64,000 nt of DNA from Bradyrhizobium sp. CB1015 (lineage in GTDB: Bacteria > Pseudomonadota > Alphaproteobacteria > Rhizobiales > Xanthobacteraceae), in the NCBI RefSeq assembly GCF_025200925.1, contig NZ_CP104174.1:5208001-5272000 (forward strand), in the 5' to 3' direction. Below, piece after piece: positions 43,115-54,211 of the stretch; within the stretch, counting starts at the first letter, position 1, and each line of letters begins with the position of its first letter. Position numbers and translations under genes: made by a program. The notes beneath the pieces are model-generated. The model was not told the origin of the DNA, searched no databases, and saw only the letters and a list, made by a program, of their open reading frames with translations.

Positions 43115-43906
43115 TCACTTCGCGATGGCGGGAAGACAGAGCGGGCGCTTGCCCTTGCCGATGAAGTCGAGGATTTCGGCGATCGCGGGGTCCTCGCCCG
43201 CGAGCGGCCGCGCCGCCTCCAGCCGCTCGGCGAAGGTGCCGGGGCCATGGAAGAGTTTTTGGTAGAACGCGCGCACGGTGGCGAGCCGCTGCTTGGTGAA
43301 CTTGCGACGCTTCATGCCGATCAAATTGAGGCCTTCGAGCACGGCATATTGGCCGTTGACGAGACCGAACGGAATGATGTCGTCGCGTACGCCACACACG
43401 CCGCCGACCATGACCTGTGCCCCGATGCGGGTGAACTGATGCACGGCGGACAGCCCGCCGATGAAGACGAAGTCGCCGATCTCGCAATGGCCGCCAAGCG
43501 TTGCCGAGGTCGCGAAGATCACATCGTTGCCGACATGGCAGTCGTGGCCGACGTGGCTGCAGTTCATGAAATAGCCACGGTCGCCAACCGAGGTGACGCC
43601 CCCGCCGGCGATGGTACCCGCGTTCATCGTCACGGATTCGCGGATGGTGCAGCCCGAGCCGATCCTGAGCTGCGTCAGCTCGCCCCGATAGCTGAGCGAC
43701 TGCGGCGGCGTCCCCAGCGAAGCGAACGGATAGATGGTGCAGCCGTCACCGATCGTGGTCTGCGCCGTGATGTGGACATGCCCGATCAGCTTGCAATTCG
43801 CGCCGATGACGACGTTCGGGCCGATGATGCAATAGGGTCCGATCTCGGTGCCCTCGCCGATCACGGCGCCGTCCGCGATCCGTGCGGTGGGATCAATCTT
43901 GCTCAT
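43115..43906 (-). CDS. lpxA: UDP-GlcNAc O-acyltransferase
   Basis: First step of lipid A synthesis, adding a 3-OH acyl chain to UDP-GlcNAc. About 263 residues of left-handed parallel beta-helix built from hexapeptide repeats (IGEGTEIGPYCIIGPNVVIGA), catalytic His in NCSHVGHDCHVG and the C-terminal helical domain (MKRRKFTKQRLATVRAFYQKLF). Start at MSKIDPTARI (43906); an upstream in-frame start is possible. Confidence 0.96.
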   Translation of the reverse strand: MSKIDPTARIADGAVIGEGTEIGPYCIIGPNVVIGANCKLIGHVHITAQTTIGDGCTIYPFASLGTPPQSLSYRGELTQLRIGSGCTIRESVTMNAGTIAGGGVTSVGDRGYFMNCSHVGHDCHVGNDVIFATSATLGGHCEIGDFVFIGGLSAVHQFTRIGAQVMVGGVCGVRDDIIPFGLVNGQYAVLEGLNLIGMKRRKFTKQRLATVRAFYQKLFHGPGTFAERLEAARPLAGEDPAIAEILDFIGKGKRPLCLPAIAK

Positions 43907-44072
43907 CAAGCCAATCTTACTCGTCAAGAAGGTCTGGTTATGTATTGAAGTCGCTCGGTTTTCGGCTGGTTAGCGCGACTATGCCCGATCTGTCCAGTGA
44001 CGTATGATCTCGCCGTGTTTCAAGTGCCGGATGAGGCGGCCTTGCCGTCCTTCATGCGGAGCTTCAACGATC

Positions 44073-44393
44073 ATGGTCAGGGCCCTGATCTTTCTGCTGG
44101 CACAGCTCGCGGGTACGCCGATCGTGTCAGAGGCGGTCGAGACCGGCGAACACCGCCTGGTCGATCTCCGGACATTCGAATGCTGGGACATCACCCGCAG
44201 CACGCTGCTTCAGCGGGTCTGTTACGATCGCGCGCAGCTGGACCTGATCGTCGCGAGCAACGGCGCCTATCGCCGCTATTGCGGCGTGACGGCCGACATG
44301 GTCGAACGCCTCCTCGGCGCGCCGTCCATGGGCCAGTTCTTCAACCGGAATATCAGGCGCGAGGCGGCCGGCAGCCGCTACGATTGCACCTAA
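44073..44393 (+). CDS. Secreted KTSC-domain protein, 106 residues
   Basis: MVRALIFLLAQLAGTPIVSEA looks like a signal peptide; the start could be further upstream. The C-terminal half, YRRYCGVTADMVERLLGAPSMGQFFNRNIRR, fits the small KTSC domain (tyrosine, central Val, Ser-x-Gly, Asn). Cys residues at CWDI, VCYD, RYCG and YDCT may form disulfides. It lies opposite to and between lpxA and fabZ, interrupting the usual operon. Confidence 0.7.
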   Translation: MVRALIFLLAQLAGTPIVSEAVETGEHRLVDLRTFECWDITRSTLLQRVCYDRAQLDLIVASNGAYRRYCGVTADMVERLLGAPSMGQFFNRNIRREAAGSRYDCT

Positions 44394-44412
44394 GTCCGAC
44401 GCTCAGCACCGC

Positions 44413-44874
44413 TCAATCGGTCAGCATGGCGCCGACATCGGCTTCGGCGACGACCTGCCCGTTGACCTTGGCATCGCCGTGAAACCACCACATGGTCTTG
44501 CGGCGGCCGAGCGAGCGCATGTGATACTCGATCGTGTCGCCGGGCAGCACGGGCTTGCGAAACTTGCACTTGTCGATGGTGAGGAAATAGACCGCCCGCG
44601 GCTTCTCGGTGCCCTCGACCGACTTGATGCCGATCACGCCCGCGGTCTGCGCCATCGCCTCGATCATCATGACGCCGGGATAGACCGGACGCTCGGGGAA
44701 ATGCCCCTGGAACGCCGGCTCGTTGAAGGTGACGTTCTTGATGCCGATGCCGCTGTAATCGGCGCGGATGTTGATCACGCGGTCGATCAGCAGCATCGGA
44801 AAGCGGTGCGGCAGCGTCTGGAGGATTGCATTGATATCCACCAGCTCGAACTTAACAGGTGATTCCGCCGTCAT
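44413..44874 (-). CDS. fabZ: 3-hydroxyacyl-ACP dehydratase
   Basis: A 153-residue hot-dog fold enzyme of fatty-acid elongation. [13 protein letters not shown] contains the catalytic His, and [23 protein letters not shown] the catalytic Glu helix. The ATG at 44874 overlaps the lpxD stop (ATGA). It competes with LpxA and LpxD for hydroxyacyl-ACP and is classically found in the lpx operon. Confidence 0.96.
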   Translation of the reverse strand: MTAESPVKFELVDINAILQTLPHRFPMLLIDRVINIRADYSGIGIKNVTFNEPAFQGHFPERPVYPGVMMIEAMAQTAGVIGIKSVEGTEKPRAVYFLTIDKCKFRKPVLPGDTIEYHMRSLGRRKTMWWFHGDAKVNGQVVAEADVGAMLTD

Positions 44875-45938
44875 TCCCGTCCCTCGTCCTTCGGATCGGC
44901 CTTGCTGTCGCGTACCAGGCGCTCCACCGCGATGATCTCCTTGAACCATTGCTTGGTCGGCTTGGCGAAATGCCCGCCCCAGCGGCCGCCCGGCGGAATG
45001 TCGTCCTTGACCGCGCTCATCGCCGTCACCTGTGCCCCGTCGCCGATCTTGAGGTGATTGTTGATGCCAACCTTCGCTCCGAGCGCCACGTTGTCGCCGA
45101 TGGTCAGGCTGCCGGCGAGGCCGATCTGGGCCGCCAGCAGGCAGTGCCGTCCAATCGTCACATTGTGGCCGATCTGGACCTGATTGTCGATTTTGGTCCC
45201 TTCGCCGATCACGGTGTCGCGCAAGGACCCCCGGTCGATCGTGGTGTTGGCGCCGACCTCGACATCATTCTGGATCAGCACCCGCCCGGTCTGCGGCACC
45301 TTCAGATGGCCCTCGGGGCCGAAGAAGATGAAGCCGTAGCCGTCCTGGCCGATCGAGCAGCCGGGATGGATCAGCACGTTGTTGCCGATCAGGGCGCACT
45401 GGATCGCGGTACGTGCGCCGACATTGCAATCCCGGCCGATCTTGACGCCGGGGCCGATCACCGCTCCGACCCCGATCACGGTGCCGCTGCCGATCTCGAC
45501 GTCCGGGCCGATCACGGCCAGCGGATCGACGATCACGCCGTCCTCGAGCCGGGCCGTAGGATCGATGATGGCCGACGGCGCAATGCCGTCGTTGCCGACC
45601 CAGGATTGCGGCCGCAGCGCATCCGCGTGCCATTCCCGCGCGATCCGGACGAAGGCCCGGAACGGCTGCGCCACGCGCAGCACGGCCACATGTTCGGGCA
45701 CCTCGGCCTCAAAGCGCGGACTGACCAGACAGGCCCCCGCCTTGGTCGCCCTGAGCTGATCGGCGTATTTGAGGTTGTCGAAGAACGCCAGATGCATCGG
45801 ACCCGCTTCGTCGAGCGAAGCAAGGCCCGTGATGAGGTGGCCGCCCCTTGCGGGGTCGACCAGCTGCGCCTTGGTCAGCGTGGCAATGTCGGCCAACGCT
45901 GTGGCAGGCGGCTTTGTGAAGAAGGTCGGCTGCGCCAT
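44871..45938 (-). CDS. lpxD: UDP-3-O-acylglucosamine N-acyltransferase
   Basis: Third step of lipid A synthesis. 355 residues: N-terminal uridine-binding domain ([20 protein letters not shown]), then a beta-helix of hexapeptide repeats ([20 protein letters not shown]), catalytic His in [14 protein letters not shown] and the C-terminal [19 protein letters not shown]. Co-transcribed with bamA upstream and fabZ downstream. Confidence 0.96.
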   Translation of the reverse strand: MAQPTFFTKPPATALADIATLTKAQLVDPARGGHLITGLASLDEAGPMHLAFFDNLKYADQLRATKAGACLVSPRFEAEVPEHVAVLRVAQPFRAFVRIAREWHADALRPQSWVGNDGIAPSAIIDPTARLEDGVIVDPLAVIGPDVEIGSGTVIGVGAVIGPGVKIGRDCNVGARTAIQCALIGNNVLIHPGCSIGQDGYGFIFFGPEGHLKVPQTGRVLIQNDVEVGANTTIDRGSLRDTVIGEGTKIDNQVQIGHNVTIGRHCLLAAQIGLAGSLTIGDNVALGAKVGINNHLKIGDGAQVTAMSAVKDDIPPGGRWGGHFAKPTKQWFKEIIAVERLVRDSKADPKDEGRE

Positions 45939-45963
45939 TCCACCCCGTCGCGGTCCGGCTTCG

Positions 45964-46051
45964 GCATGAAGCGGTCAGGCCGCATCATGCCTCATGTCTT
46001 GGATCGGCACGATCCCTTTCGGAAACCGGCTCCGGTGATCCGGATCGTGCC
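45964..46051. repeat. Two hairpins between bamA and lpxD, one REP-like
   Basis: GCATGA-AGCGG-TCAGG-CCGCA-TCATGC (45964-45990), then GGCACGATCC (46006-46015) with GGATCGTGCC (46042-46051) around TTTCGGAAACCGG. The second is a diverged copy of the repeat at 26695-26743. Probably adjusts expression of lpxD relative to bamA. Confidence 0.65.
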
Positions 46052-46063
46052 GTGCGGATCGAA

Positions 46064-48613
46064 CTAGAACGTGGTGCCGCCGCCGAACCGGAACTCCTGC
46101 GTGCGGTCGTACTTGCCCTTGCTGAGCGGCACGGCGTAGTCGAAGCGCAGCGGTCCGAACGGCGACTGCCAGATCACGCCGACACCGACCGACGAGCGGA
46201 CGACCTTGCTGTCGTCATACACGAGGCCGGTGCAGGTCCCCGCGCTCGACGGGTTGACGGTCGACGGGATACAGCCCGGCGCGTTGACCTCGTTGGTGGC
46301 GGTCCAGCTCGTCGGTCCCTTGTAGTCGTAGAGGCCGCCGGCGTCGGCATAGACCGCACCCTTCAGACCAACTTCCTTCGGCAGGAACCAGAACGGCATC
46401 TGCAATTCGAGCGAAGCACCCCAATACTTGGTGCCGCCGAGCGCATCCTGCGTGCCGAAGGGGTTCAAGTCGCGCGGACCGATGCCGTTCGGGGCAAAGC
46501 CACGGACGAGGTTCGGGCCCATCTGGAAGTGGTCGAGCATGCGCAGATCGCTGCCGATCTTGTTCAGCATGCCGCCTTGCACGCGGACGAGACCGACGAT
46601 GTCGGAGACGAGCGGCGTGTAGTACTTCGCGTCGACGACCGACTTCAGATAGGAGACGTCGCCGCCGACGCCGGCGAAGTCCTGCCGGAAGTCGACGAGC
46701 AGACCGTCGGTCGGGTTCTTGTTGTTGTCCAGCGTGTTGTAGGTCAGCGTGTAGCCGAGCGCCGAGGTCAGCGTCTTGCCGTTGGCGAGCTCCTTGCGCA
46801 CCGGCAGCGAGGCTTCGCCGTCGTAGTAACAGCCGAGGCCGCCGGTCGAGCTCAGATCAATCGGCGGCGTCTGAGACGCGGCGAAGGCCGGGCTGGGGTT
46901 GAAAGCAGACGAACCAAGGACGTTGTTACAGTTGGCCAAGGAGCTCGGCAGCGTGATCTCTTGCCGATAGATCGAGTAGCGCAGCTGGAGCGAGAGATCT
47001 TCACGCAAGGAGAAGCCGAGGCGCGGCGAGAAGCCGAGCGTCTTGGTGCCGTAGGAGATGTAGCTGTTGGACTTCTGCTCACGCTGATAGAGGTCGAGGC
47101 CGAGCGCGACGCGGTAGTCGAGCAGATACGGCTCGACGAACGACAGCGAGTAGCCGCGGGCGTACTGGCCATAGGTCACCGACGCCTTGGCGAACAGGCC
47201 GCGACCGAGCAGGTTGCGCTCGGCGATCGAGACTTCGGCCAGCGCGCCGTCGGTGGTGGAGTAACCGCCCGAGACCGAGAAGTCGCCGGTCGATTTCTCT
47301 TCCATGTCGACGATCAGGATGACGCGGTCGCTCGAGGAGCCCGGCTCGGTCGTGATCTTCACGCTCTTGAAATAGTCGAGGTTCTTCAGGCGCCGCTCGG
47401 CGCGGTCGACCAGCGCGCGGTTGTAGGCGTCGCCTTCCGAGATGTCGAACTCACGGCGGATCACGTAGTCGCGCGTGCGGGTGTTGCCGCGCAGGTTGAT
47501 GCGCTCGATATAGGTGCGCGGGCCCTCGTCGACGTTGAACACGACCGACACGGTGTGCGCTTCGAAGTTGCGGTCGCCGCCCGGCCGGACCACGGCGAAG
47601 GCATAGCCGCGGCGGGAGGCCTCGATCTGCATCTCCTCGACCGACTTCTCGACCGATTCGACGTTGTAGAGCGAGCCGACATTGACGCGCGAATAGGCGC
47701 GCATCGAGCTCGGATCGAAGTTCGGGATAGAGGTGCGGAAATCGACCGCGCCGACGCGGTATTGCGCGCCTTCCTCGATCTTGAAGGTGACGTTGAAGCC
47801 CTTCTTTTCCGGATCGTACTCGGTGAGCGCCGCGACGACCTGCACGTCGGCGAAACCGTTCTTGAGATAGAATCGGCGGATCAGATCGCGATCGGCTTCG
47901 ACGCGATCGGGATCGTAGACGTCACCGCTGCCGAGAAAGCTCAGCAGATTCGTTTCGCGCGTCTTGATCACGTCACGGAGGCGGTAGGACGAGAAAGCAT
48001 TGTTGCCGACGAACTCGATCGACTTGACCCCGGTCTTGACGCCCTCCTCGATCGTGAAGATCAGGTCGACGCGATTGTTGGGCTGCTCGATGATCTCGGG
48101 CGTGACGCGAACGTCGTAGCGGCCCGAGCGGCGGTAGATTTCGGCGATTCGGAGCGTGTCGGACTGCACCATGGCGCGGGAGAAGGTGCCGCGGGCCTTG
48201 GACTGGACTTCAGCCGTGAGCTGCTCGTCCTTGATCTTCTTGTTGCCCTCGAAGGCGATGCGGCCGATCACCGGGTTTTCCACCACCGAGACGATCAGCT
48301 GGCCGCCGGAACCGCGGTTGATCCTGACGTCCTGGAACAGGCCGGTCTCGATCAACGCCTTGAGGCCGTCGTCGATGGCGGCCTGATCCAGCCGGCCGCC
48401 CGGGCCCGGCTTGAAATAGGAGCGGATCGTCTCCACCTCGACGCGGCGATTCCCCTCGACGGAAATCGACTGAACGGTCTGAGCGAGCGCAGACGAAGAC
48501 ACGAAAACAGCCCCAACCGGGGCAACCACCGGCGCGCCGAACAAGATCAGGGTTGCGAGCAAGCCCCCCCGGAGTCGCAGTCCAAACTTCATCGCGCAAC
48601 GCGCCCTTATCAT
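46064..48613 (-). CDS. bamA: Outer membrane assembly factor BamA
   Basis: 849 residues; inserts beta-barrel proteins into the outer membrane. N-terminal signal ending SSSALAQ, five POTRA domains (SISVEGNRRVEVETIRSYF; GRIAFEGNKKIKDEQL; IEFVGNNAFSSYRLRDVI; GAVDFRTSIPNFD; INLRGNTRTRDYVIRREFD) and a 16-strand barrel ending in FRFGGGTTF. VRGF-like loop 6 motif: NLVRGFAPNGIGPRD. Start at 48613 or the internal Met at 48592 (MKFGLRLRGG). Downstream of rseP. Confidence 0.96.
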   Translation of the reverse strand: MIRARCAMKFGLRLRGGLLATLILFGAPVVAPVGAVFVSSSALAQTVQSISVEGNRRVEVETIRSYFKPGPGGRLDQAAIDDGLKALIETGLFQDVRINRGSGGQLIVSVVENPVIGRIAFEGNKKIKDEQLTAEVQSKARGTFSRAMVQSDTLRIAEIYRRSGRYDVRVTPEIIEQPNNRVDLIFTIEEGVKTGVKSIEFVGNNAFSSYRLRDVIKTRETNLLSFLGSGDVYDPDRVEADRDLIRRFYLKNGFADVQVVAALTEYDPEKKGFNVTFKIEEGAQYRVGAVDFRTSIPNFDPSSMRAYSRVNVGSLYNVESVEKSVEEMQIEASRRGYAFAVVRPGGDRNFEAHTVSVVFNVDEGPRTYIERINLRGNTRTRDYVIRREFDISEGDAYNRALVDRAERRLKNLDYFKSVKITTEPGSSSDRVILIVDMEEKSTGDFSVSGGYSTTDGALAEVSIAERNLLGRGLFAKASVTYGQYARGYSLSFVEPYLLDYRVALGLDLYQREQKSNSYISYGTKTLGFSPRLGFSLREDLSLQLRYSIYRQEITLPSSLANCNNVLGSSAFNPSPAFAASQTPPIDLSSTGGLGCYYDGEASLPVRKELANGKTLTSALGYTLTYNTLDNNKNPTDGLLVDFRQDFAGVGGDVSYLKSVVDAKYYTPLVSDIVGLVRVQGGMLNKIGSDLRMLDHFQMGPNLVRGFAPNGIGPRDLNPFGTQDALGGTKYWGASLELQMPFWFLPKEVGLKGAVYADAGGLYDYKGPTSWTATNEVNAPGCIPSTVNPSSAGTCTGLVYDDSKVVRSSVGVGVIWQSPFGPLRFDYAVPLSKGKYDRTQEFRFGGGTTF

Positions 48614-48768
48614 TCCGTGCCAGACCCAACCCCAACGCCGGTCCGGAGATTCCCCAAGTTCAGGCCGCTTGTAGCCAATTTCGCCGACGCCGCAAACGGC
48701 CGAAAGCGCCGTAATTTCAATTTCATTCCAAGACGTTGCTCAACAGCAACGCCACAAAAAAGCCCCTA

Positions 48769-49920
48769 TCAGGAAGCGGCCATCCGCAGGATGTCGTTGT
48801 AGGTCGCAAACACCATCAACATCAGCACGAGGCCAAGCCCGATTCGGAACCCCATCTCCTGGGTCCGCTCGGACAGGGGCCGGCCCCGGACCACCTCGGC
48901 CGCATAGAACATCAGGTGGCCGCCATCGAGCAGCGGGATCGGGAACAGGTTCAAAAGGCCGATCGAGACCGACAGCACCGCGCAGAGATTGATCACGAAC
49001 TGGAACCCGGCACTGGCCGCCTGCCCCGACATTTTCGCGATTCCGAGGACCCCGCTGACCTCGTTCGGATTGCCCTGGCCGACGAACAGGGAACCCAGGA
49101 ACTTGAAGGTGCTGGTGATGATGAACCAGACCTGCTCGACGCCGATCTTGAGCGCTTCACCGACGCCGACGGGGGTTGTCGAGGCCTCCCCAGCCTGCGA
49201 CTTGTGCTCGACACCGAGAACGCCGAGACGATGACTGTTGCCGAACGGGTCCTTGCGCTCCAGCAGCGCCGGGGTCGCGGTCAGCGAGACGATGGCACCG
49301 TCGCGCCTCACCTGGAAGGTAAGCGCCGAACCGGCGTTCATCGCAACGATTCGCTGCATGTCGGCAAAGCTCTCGATCGGCTTGCCGTCGATCTGGACGA
49401 CGACGTCGCCGACCTTGAAGCCGGCCGCAGCCGCCGCGCCGTCGGCGACGACACCGTCGACCCGGGCGATCGTGCTCGGCTTGCCGTAATAGAGGGCCAT
49501 TCCGGCGAAGATCAGCGCGCCCAGGATGAAATTGGCGATCGGTCCGGCCGCGACGATTGCCGCCCGGGGGCCGACCTTCTTGTGGTGGAAGCTGCCGGCG
49601 CGCTCCTCGGCCGTCATGGAAGCCAGCGTCTGGGCCGACGGGGTCGAGGCCTCGCTCTCGTCGCCGAAGAACTTGACGTAGCCGCCGAGCGGGATCGCCG
49701 AGATCTTCCAGCGGGTGCCATGGCGGTCGTTGAAGCCGACCAGCTCGGGGCCGAAGCCGAGCGAAAAGGTTAACACGCGCACGCCCGCCCAGCGCGCGAC
49801 CAGGAAATGGCCGAGCTCGTGGATGAACACGACGATGGTCAGGACAAACAGGAAGGGAACCGCGTAACCGAGGAGCCCATGGCTCAACGTATTGAAACTA
49901 TGGACGAAAAAGTCGATCAT
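48769..49920 (-). CDS. rseP: Site-2 protease RseP
   Basis: A 383-residue membrane zinc metalloprotease acting on transmembrane anti-sigma factors. HELGH at residues 34-38 gives the zinc ligands and PIPLLDGGHLMFY the third (LDG). One PDZ domain is visible (VDGVVADGAAAAAGFKVGDVVVQIDGKPI), fewer than E. coli's two. Four membrane helices. Between dxr and bamA, the usual alphaproteobacterial order. Confidence 0.95.
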   Translation of the reverse strand: MIDFFVHSFNTLSHGLLGYAVPFLFVLTIVVFIHELGHFLVARWAGVRVLTFSLGFGPELVGFNDRHGTRWKISAIPLGGYVKFFGDESEASTPSAQTLASMTAEERAGSFHHKKVGPRAAIVAAGPIANFILGALIFAGMALYYGKPSTIARVDGVVADGAAAAAGFKVGDVVVQIDGKPIESFADMQRIVAMNAGSALTFQVRRDGAIVSLTATPALLERKDPFGNSHRLGVLGVEHKSQAGEASTTPVGVGEALKIGVEQVWFIITSTFKFLGSLFVGQGNPNEVSGVLGIAKMSGQAASAGFQFVINLCAVLSVSIGLLNLFPIPLLDGGHLMFYAAEVVRGRPLSERTQEMGFRIGLGLVLMLMVFATYNDILRMAAS

Positions 49921-49964
49921 CGAATTCCCTCACCCAGCGCCGCAAGGCCCTGGTCCCGAACCAA

Positions 49965-51188
49965 CTAGGATGCCTTTAAGGCAATTTGAGGCAATAGGGC
50001 GGCAGCCCTATTTCGCGCAACATGGTCAACAGAGATTGCATCGTCGGCGGACGTCAGGGGCGCCTGGTTGCCGCCTTTGATCCAATCCTCAAGGGTCGCC
50101 TCGACCAGCCGGGCGATCGCGCCGAACCGGATCTTGCCGGCGATGAAAGCGGCGACCGCGACCTCGTTGGCGGCGTTGTAGACGGTGGTCGCGCCCTTCC
50201 CGGTCCGGAGCGATTCGTAGGCCAGCCGCAGTCCGGGGAAGCGCGCGAAGTCCGGGGCTTCGAAGGTCAGCTGGCCGATCTTGGCGAGGTCGAGCTTGGC
50301 CGCCGGGCCCTTGATGCGATCAGGCCAGCCCAGGCAATGGGCGATTGGCGTTCTCATGTCGGGCGCGCCGAGCTGGGCCACCACCGAGCAGTCGGAAAAC
50401 TCGACCATGCCGTGGATGATCGACTGCGGATGAACCAGCACGTCGATCTCGTCGGGCGAGAGCGCGAACAGATAGGACGCCTCGATCACCTCGAGGCCCT
50501 TGTTCATCATCGAGGCCGAATCGATCGTGATCTTCTGGCCCATGCTCCAGTTCGGATGCTTCAGGGCCTGCTCGAGCGTCGCCTGCTCGATGTCTGCAGG
50601 CTTCCAGGTCCGGAACGGGCCGCCGGAAGCCGTGATGATGACGCGGACGAGCTCGTCGCGATTGCCTGAGCTCAGCGCTTGGAACAGCGCGTTGTGCTCG
50701 GAATCGGCCGGCAGGATGCAGGCGCCCGCTTTTGCCGCGCGCTGCATGAAGAAATCGCCGGCGCAGACCAGGCACTCCTTGTTGGCGAGCGCGACATGCG
50801 CGCCGCGATCGACCGCGGCGAGCGCCGGCTTCAGGCCCGCAGCGCCGCTCACCGCCGCCATCACCCAGTCGGCCGGACGCGCGCCGGCCTCGATCACCGC
50901 GCTTTCGCCGGCGCCGCATTCGGTGCTGGTGCCCGCGAGCGCAGCCTTGAGCTCGGCGAGCTTGGAGGTGTCGGCAATAGCGACATAGCGCGCGTTGAAT
51001 TCCTTGGCGAGCTTGGCCAGCGCCGCGACATTGCCGTTCGCCGTCAGCGCCTCGACACGGTAGCGCTCGGGCGAGGCGCGCAAGAGGTCCATCGTGCTGT
51101 CGCCGATCGAGCCGGTGGCACCGAGGACTGTGACGCTGCGAATGTCGGACGCAGCGAGCCTGTTGTTACGCAAGGGAACGGCGCTCAT
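49965..51188 (-). CDS. dxr: 1-deoxy-D-xylulose 5-phosphate reductoisomerase
   Basis: Second step of the MEP isoprenoid pathway, NADPH-dependent. 407 residues from the ATG at 51188 ([14 protein letters not shown]). Cofactor motif [18 protein letters not shown], metal site [13 protein letters not shown], catalytic loop ASGGPFR and [18 protein letters not shown]. Its start is 4 bases after the cdsA stop. Confidence 0.97.
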   Translation of the reverse strand: MSAVPLRNNRLAASDIRSVTVLGATGSIGDSTMDLLRASPERYRVEALTANGNVAALAKLAKEFNARYVAIADTSKLAELKAALAGTSTECGAGESAVIEAGARPADWVMAAVSGAAGLKPALAAVDRGAHVALANKECLVCAGDFFMQRAAKAGACILPADSEHNALFQALSSGNRDELVRVIITASGGPFRTWKPADIEQATLEQALKHPNWSMGQKITIDSASMMNKGLEVIEASYLFALSPDEIDVLVHPQSIIHGMVEFSDCSVVAQLGAPDMRTPIAHCLGWPDRIKGPAAKLDLAKIGQLTFEAPDFARFPGLRLAYESLRTGKGATTVYNAANEVAVAAFIAGKIRFGAIARLVEATLEDWIKGGNQAPLTSADDAISVDHVARNRAAALLPQIALKAS

Positions 51189-51192
51189 ATCC

Positions 51193-52035
51193 TCACCAAA
51201 CCATAAGACCGCTTCCGGCGCTATGCACACCGTGGCGGAAAAAGCCGATAATCCACGCCGCCAGGATGGCGGCGACGAAGCCGTCCAGACGGTCCATAAG
51301 CCCGCCATGGCCGGGAATTAAGTGACTGGAATCCTTGACACCGAAGCGCCGCTTCACGGCGGATTCGAAGAGATCGCCGAGCTGCGACACCACCGACAGG
51401 ACCGCGCCGACGAGCAGCAGTGGAACCGCTTTTCCGATCCCGCAGGCGGCAAAGCCGGCCGCGACCGCAAGGCTCGCCGCAAAGCCGCCGAGTGCGCCGG
51501 CCCAGGTCTTTTTCGGGCTGACGCGAGGCCACAATTTCGGACCACCAATGCTGCGTCCGGCGAAATAGCCGCCGATATCGGTCGCCCACACCACGAGCAG
51601 CACAAACATCAGCGCTGAGAAGCCGTTGACGAGATCCTTGCGCAGCAGGATCGAGGCCAGCAGCGCCGCCGACGCGTAGGCAAATCCGCTCGCCGCCCAC
51701 AAGAACTTGCCCCGGGCGATCAGCGTCACGATCGCGCCGCCGATGAGGCCGGTGACGACGGAGGTCTTGAGCGCGCCAAAAGCGACGGAGGCTCCCATCA
51801 TGGCGATCACGACCGTCCCTGCCCCGGTCAGCGCGGCCGATCCAGCGCCGACCACCATCAGCCATTCCGCGAACAGCCCGATCGAGACCAGGGTGACGAG
51901 AAGCGCCCACAGCCAGCCGCCGGCATAGGCGATCGCGATCGCCAGCGGCGCCAGCACCAGCGCTGCGAGGACCCGCATCACCAGATTGCTCGGTGCAGGC
52001 TTGGCGCCGGCCGATGCAGGATCGGGTTCGTTCAC
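51193..52035 (-). CDS. cdsA: Phosphatidate cytidylyltransferase
   Basis: Makes CDP-diacylglycerol for phospholipids. About 280 residues and many membrane helices, with the signature [13 protein letters not shown] ... [34 protein letters not shown]. Translation starts at GTG 52035 ([10 protein letters not shown]), overlapping the uppS stop as GTGA. Confidence 0.95.
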   Translation of the reverse strand: MNEPDPASAGAKPAPSNLVMRVLAALVLAPLAIAIAYAGGWLWALLVTLVSIGLFAEWLMVVGAGSAALTGAGTVVIAMMGASVAFGALKTSVVTGLIGGAIVTLIARGKFLWAASGFAYASAALLASILLRKDLVNGFSALMFVLLVVWATDIGGYFAGRSIGGPKLWPRVSPKKTWAGALGGFAASLAVAAGFAACGIGKAVPLLLVGAVLSVVSQLGDLFESAVKRRFGVKDSSHLIPGHGGLMDRLDGFVAAILAAWIIGFFRHGVHSAGSGLMVW

Positions 52036-52790
52036 GAGGCGGTCTTCGCGACCAAGCCGCCGAAACGGCGCTCGCGCCTGGCAAATTCGGCGATCGCGCT
52101 TTCCAGCGCCGCCTTGTCGAAGTCGGGCCAATGGATCGGCACGAACACGAGCTCGCTATAGGCGGCCTGCCACATCAGGAAGTTCGACAGGCGCTGCTCG
52201 CCGCTGGTGCGGATGATGAGATCGGGATCGGGGATGTCGGGTGCGTCGAGATGAGCGCCAAGCGTCTCGGCGTCGATCGTGGCAGGATCCCGCCTGCCCT
52301 CCGCGACCTCGCGGGCCAGCTTCTGCGCCGCCTTCGCGATCTCCTGCCGCGAGCCGTAGTTGAAGGCGACGACGAGCGTCAGTCGCGTATTGTCGCGCGT
52401 CAGCTCCTCGGCCTCGTTCAGCAAAGCGCAGATGTCGCTCTCGAGCCCCTCGCGCTCGCCGATGATGCGGACCTTGACGCCGTCGCGGTGCAGGCTCGCC
52501 AGATCGTTGCGAATGAAGCGCCGCAGCAGGCCGAACAGATCGCCGATCTCGCTCGCCGGGCGCGACCAGTTCTCCGACGAGAACGAGAAGATGGTGAGAT
52601 AGCGGATGCCGAGCTCGTGCGAGGCGCGCACCACGCGGCGCAGCGCGTCCACGCCGCGGCGATGCCCTTCCGCACGCGGCAGACCGCGCGCGGCCGCCCA
52701 ACGCCCGTTGCCGTCCATGATGATGGCGACATGCGCAGGCGCCTCGGACCTGTCGGGTCCTTCCGTTGCGGGCGCGGCGGCGTTGGACAT
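52032..52790 (-). CDS. uppS: Undecaprenyl diphosphate synthase
   Basis: Cis-prenyltransferase that makes the lipid carrier for peptidoglycan and O-antigen. 252 residues. [18 protein letters not shown] with the catalytic Asp, [10 protein letters not shown], and [26 protein letters not shown]-terminal 17 residues are a disordered extension. Between frr and cdsA. Confidence 0.97.
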   Translation of the reverse strand: MSNAAAPATEGPDRSEAPAHVAIIMDGNGRWAAARGLPRAEGHRRGVDALRRVVRASHELGIRYLTIFSFSSENWSRPASEIGDLFGLLRRFIRNDLASLHRDGVKVRIIGEREGLESDICALLNEAEELTRDNTRLTLVVAFNYGSRQEIAKAAQKLAREVAEGRRDPATIDAETLGAHLDAPDIPDPDLIIRTSGEQRLSNFLMWQAAYSELVFVPIHWPDFDKAALESAIAEFARRERRFGGLVAKTAS

Positions 52791-52802
52791 GAAGGCGATG
52801 CC

Positions 52803-53366
52803 TTAAACGGTGAGGATTTCTTTTTCCTTGGCGGCCAGCAACTGGTCGATCTCGGCGATGGTGCCGTCGGTCGCCTTCTGCACCTCGTCGGCGTGACGCT
52901 TCTGATCGTCCTCCGACATCTCGTGATTCTTCTCGAGCTTCTTGAGCACGTCGAGACCGTCGCGGCGGACGTGGCGCGCGGCGACCTTGGCGGCTTCGGC
53001 ATATTTGTGCGCGACCTTCACCAGCTCCTTGCGGCGCTCCTCGTTGAGCTCGGGTATGCGCAGGCGCAGCACCTGGCCCTCGGTCGCGGGCGACAGGCCG
53101 AGATTGGAATCGACGATCGCCTTCTCGACGGCCTTGACCATCGACTTGTCCCAGACCTGCACCGAGATCAGCCGCGGCTCCGGCACGCTGACGGTGGCGA
53201 GCTGATTGAGCGGCATGTGACTGCCATAGGCCTCGACCTGCACCGGATCGAGCATCGAGGCCGAGGCGCGTCCCGTGCGCAGGCCGCCGAGCTCGTGCTT
53301 GAGCGAGGCGACGGCGCCCTGCATGCGGCGCTTCACTTCGTTGAGGTCGAAATTACCCGTGGCCAT
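52803..53366 (-). CDS. frr: Ribosome recycling factor
   Basis: Splits the post-termination ribosome with EF-G. 187 residues, L-shaped: [38 protein letters not shown] in the first long helix region and the typical [17 protein letters not shown]. Start at 53366 (an extra Met precedes at 53369). Confidence 0.97.
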   Translation of the reverse strand: MATGNFDLNEVKRRMQGAVASLKHELGGLRTGRASASMLDPVQVEAYGSHMPLNQLATVSVPEPRLISVQVWDKSMVKAVEKAIVDSNLGLSPATEGQVLRLRIPELNEERRKELVKVAHKYAEAAKVAARHVRRDGLDVLKKLEKNHEMSEDDQKRHADEVQKATDGTIAEIDQLLAAKEKEILTV

Positions 53367-53434
53367 CACGTTTCTCCTTCAAAATCCCGGCGACCGCTCC
53401 GGGCCCTTCCCTTTCGGGAGCACCGGATGAGCCG

Positions 53435-54151
53435 TCAGCCGGCGACGATGGTTCCGTGGCCGACGCCACGCAGAATCGCGCCGATCGAGCCCGGCTCCGC
53501 GATCGAGAATACGATGATAGGCAGCGATGTCTCGCGGGCAAGCGCGAAGGCGGTCGCATCCATCACCTTGTAACCGCCCTCGATCGCCTGCGAATGCGTC
53601 AGGCGGTCGAACCGCGTGGCGGTCGGATCCTTTTTCGGATCGGCCGAGTAGACCCCGTCGACATTGGTGGCCTTCAGGACCGCCTGTGCGCCGATCTCGG
53701 CGGCCCGCAGCACCGCGGTCGTGTCGGTGGTGAAGAACGGATTGCCGGTCCCGCCGCCAAGCAGCACGATCCGCCCCTCGGCCAGGTATTTGTGTGCCGC
53801 GGCGCGGGTGAACAGCTCGGAAATCTCGGGCATGACGAAAGCCGACAACGTCCGTGCCGGCGTGCCCTTGCGCTCGATCGCCGCTTCCAGCGCGAGGCAG
53901 TTCATGATGGTGGCGAGCATGCCCATGGTGTCGCCGGTGGTGCGCGACACCCCGCGGGAGGAGACCTCGACGCCGCGGACCATGTTGCCGCCGCCGATCA
54001 CGACCGCGACCTCGGTGCCGAGATGACGGGCCGCGATCAGATCGTCCGCAACCCGGTCGACGGTCGGCTGATCGATGCCAAAGCCTTGCTGTCCCGCGAG
54101 ATATTCGCCGGACAGCTTGATCACGACGCGACGATAGACCGGATCAGTCAT
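53435..54151 (-). CDS. pyrH: UMP kinase
   Basis: Phosphorylates UMP with ATP; hexameric amino-acid-kinase fold, regulated by GTP and UTP. 238 residues: [45 protein letters not shown] and [16 protein letters not shown]. Start MTDPVYRR at 54151; two further upstream codons are open (GTG). Between tsf and frr. Confidence 0.97.
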   Translation of the reverse strand: MTDPVYRRVVIKLSGEYLAGQQGFGIDQPTVDRVADDLIAARHLGTEVAVVIGGGNMVRGVEVSSRGVSRTTGDTMGMLATIMNCLALEAAIERKGTPARTLSAFVMPEISELFTRAAAHKYLAEGRIVLLGGGTGNPFFTTDTTAVLRAAEIGAQAVLKATNVDGVYSADPKKDPTATRFDRLTHSQAIEGGYKVMDATAFALARETSLPIIVFSIAEPGSIGAILRGVGHGTIVAG

Positions 54152-54211
54152 GAGCACTTTCCTTGTCCGGGCGCCGCTTCCGGCGGCTCGCCGGAAGGAA
54201 CGTTCCGGCGC

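Noticed and set aside
46052..48802. Open frame of 916 codons on the plus strand opposite bamA
   Set aside because: Also an antisense shadow; bamA has all POTRA and barrel features.
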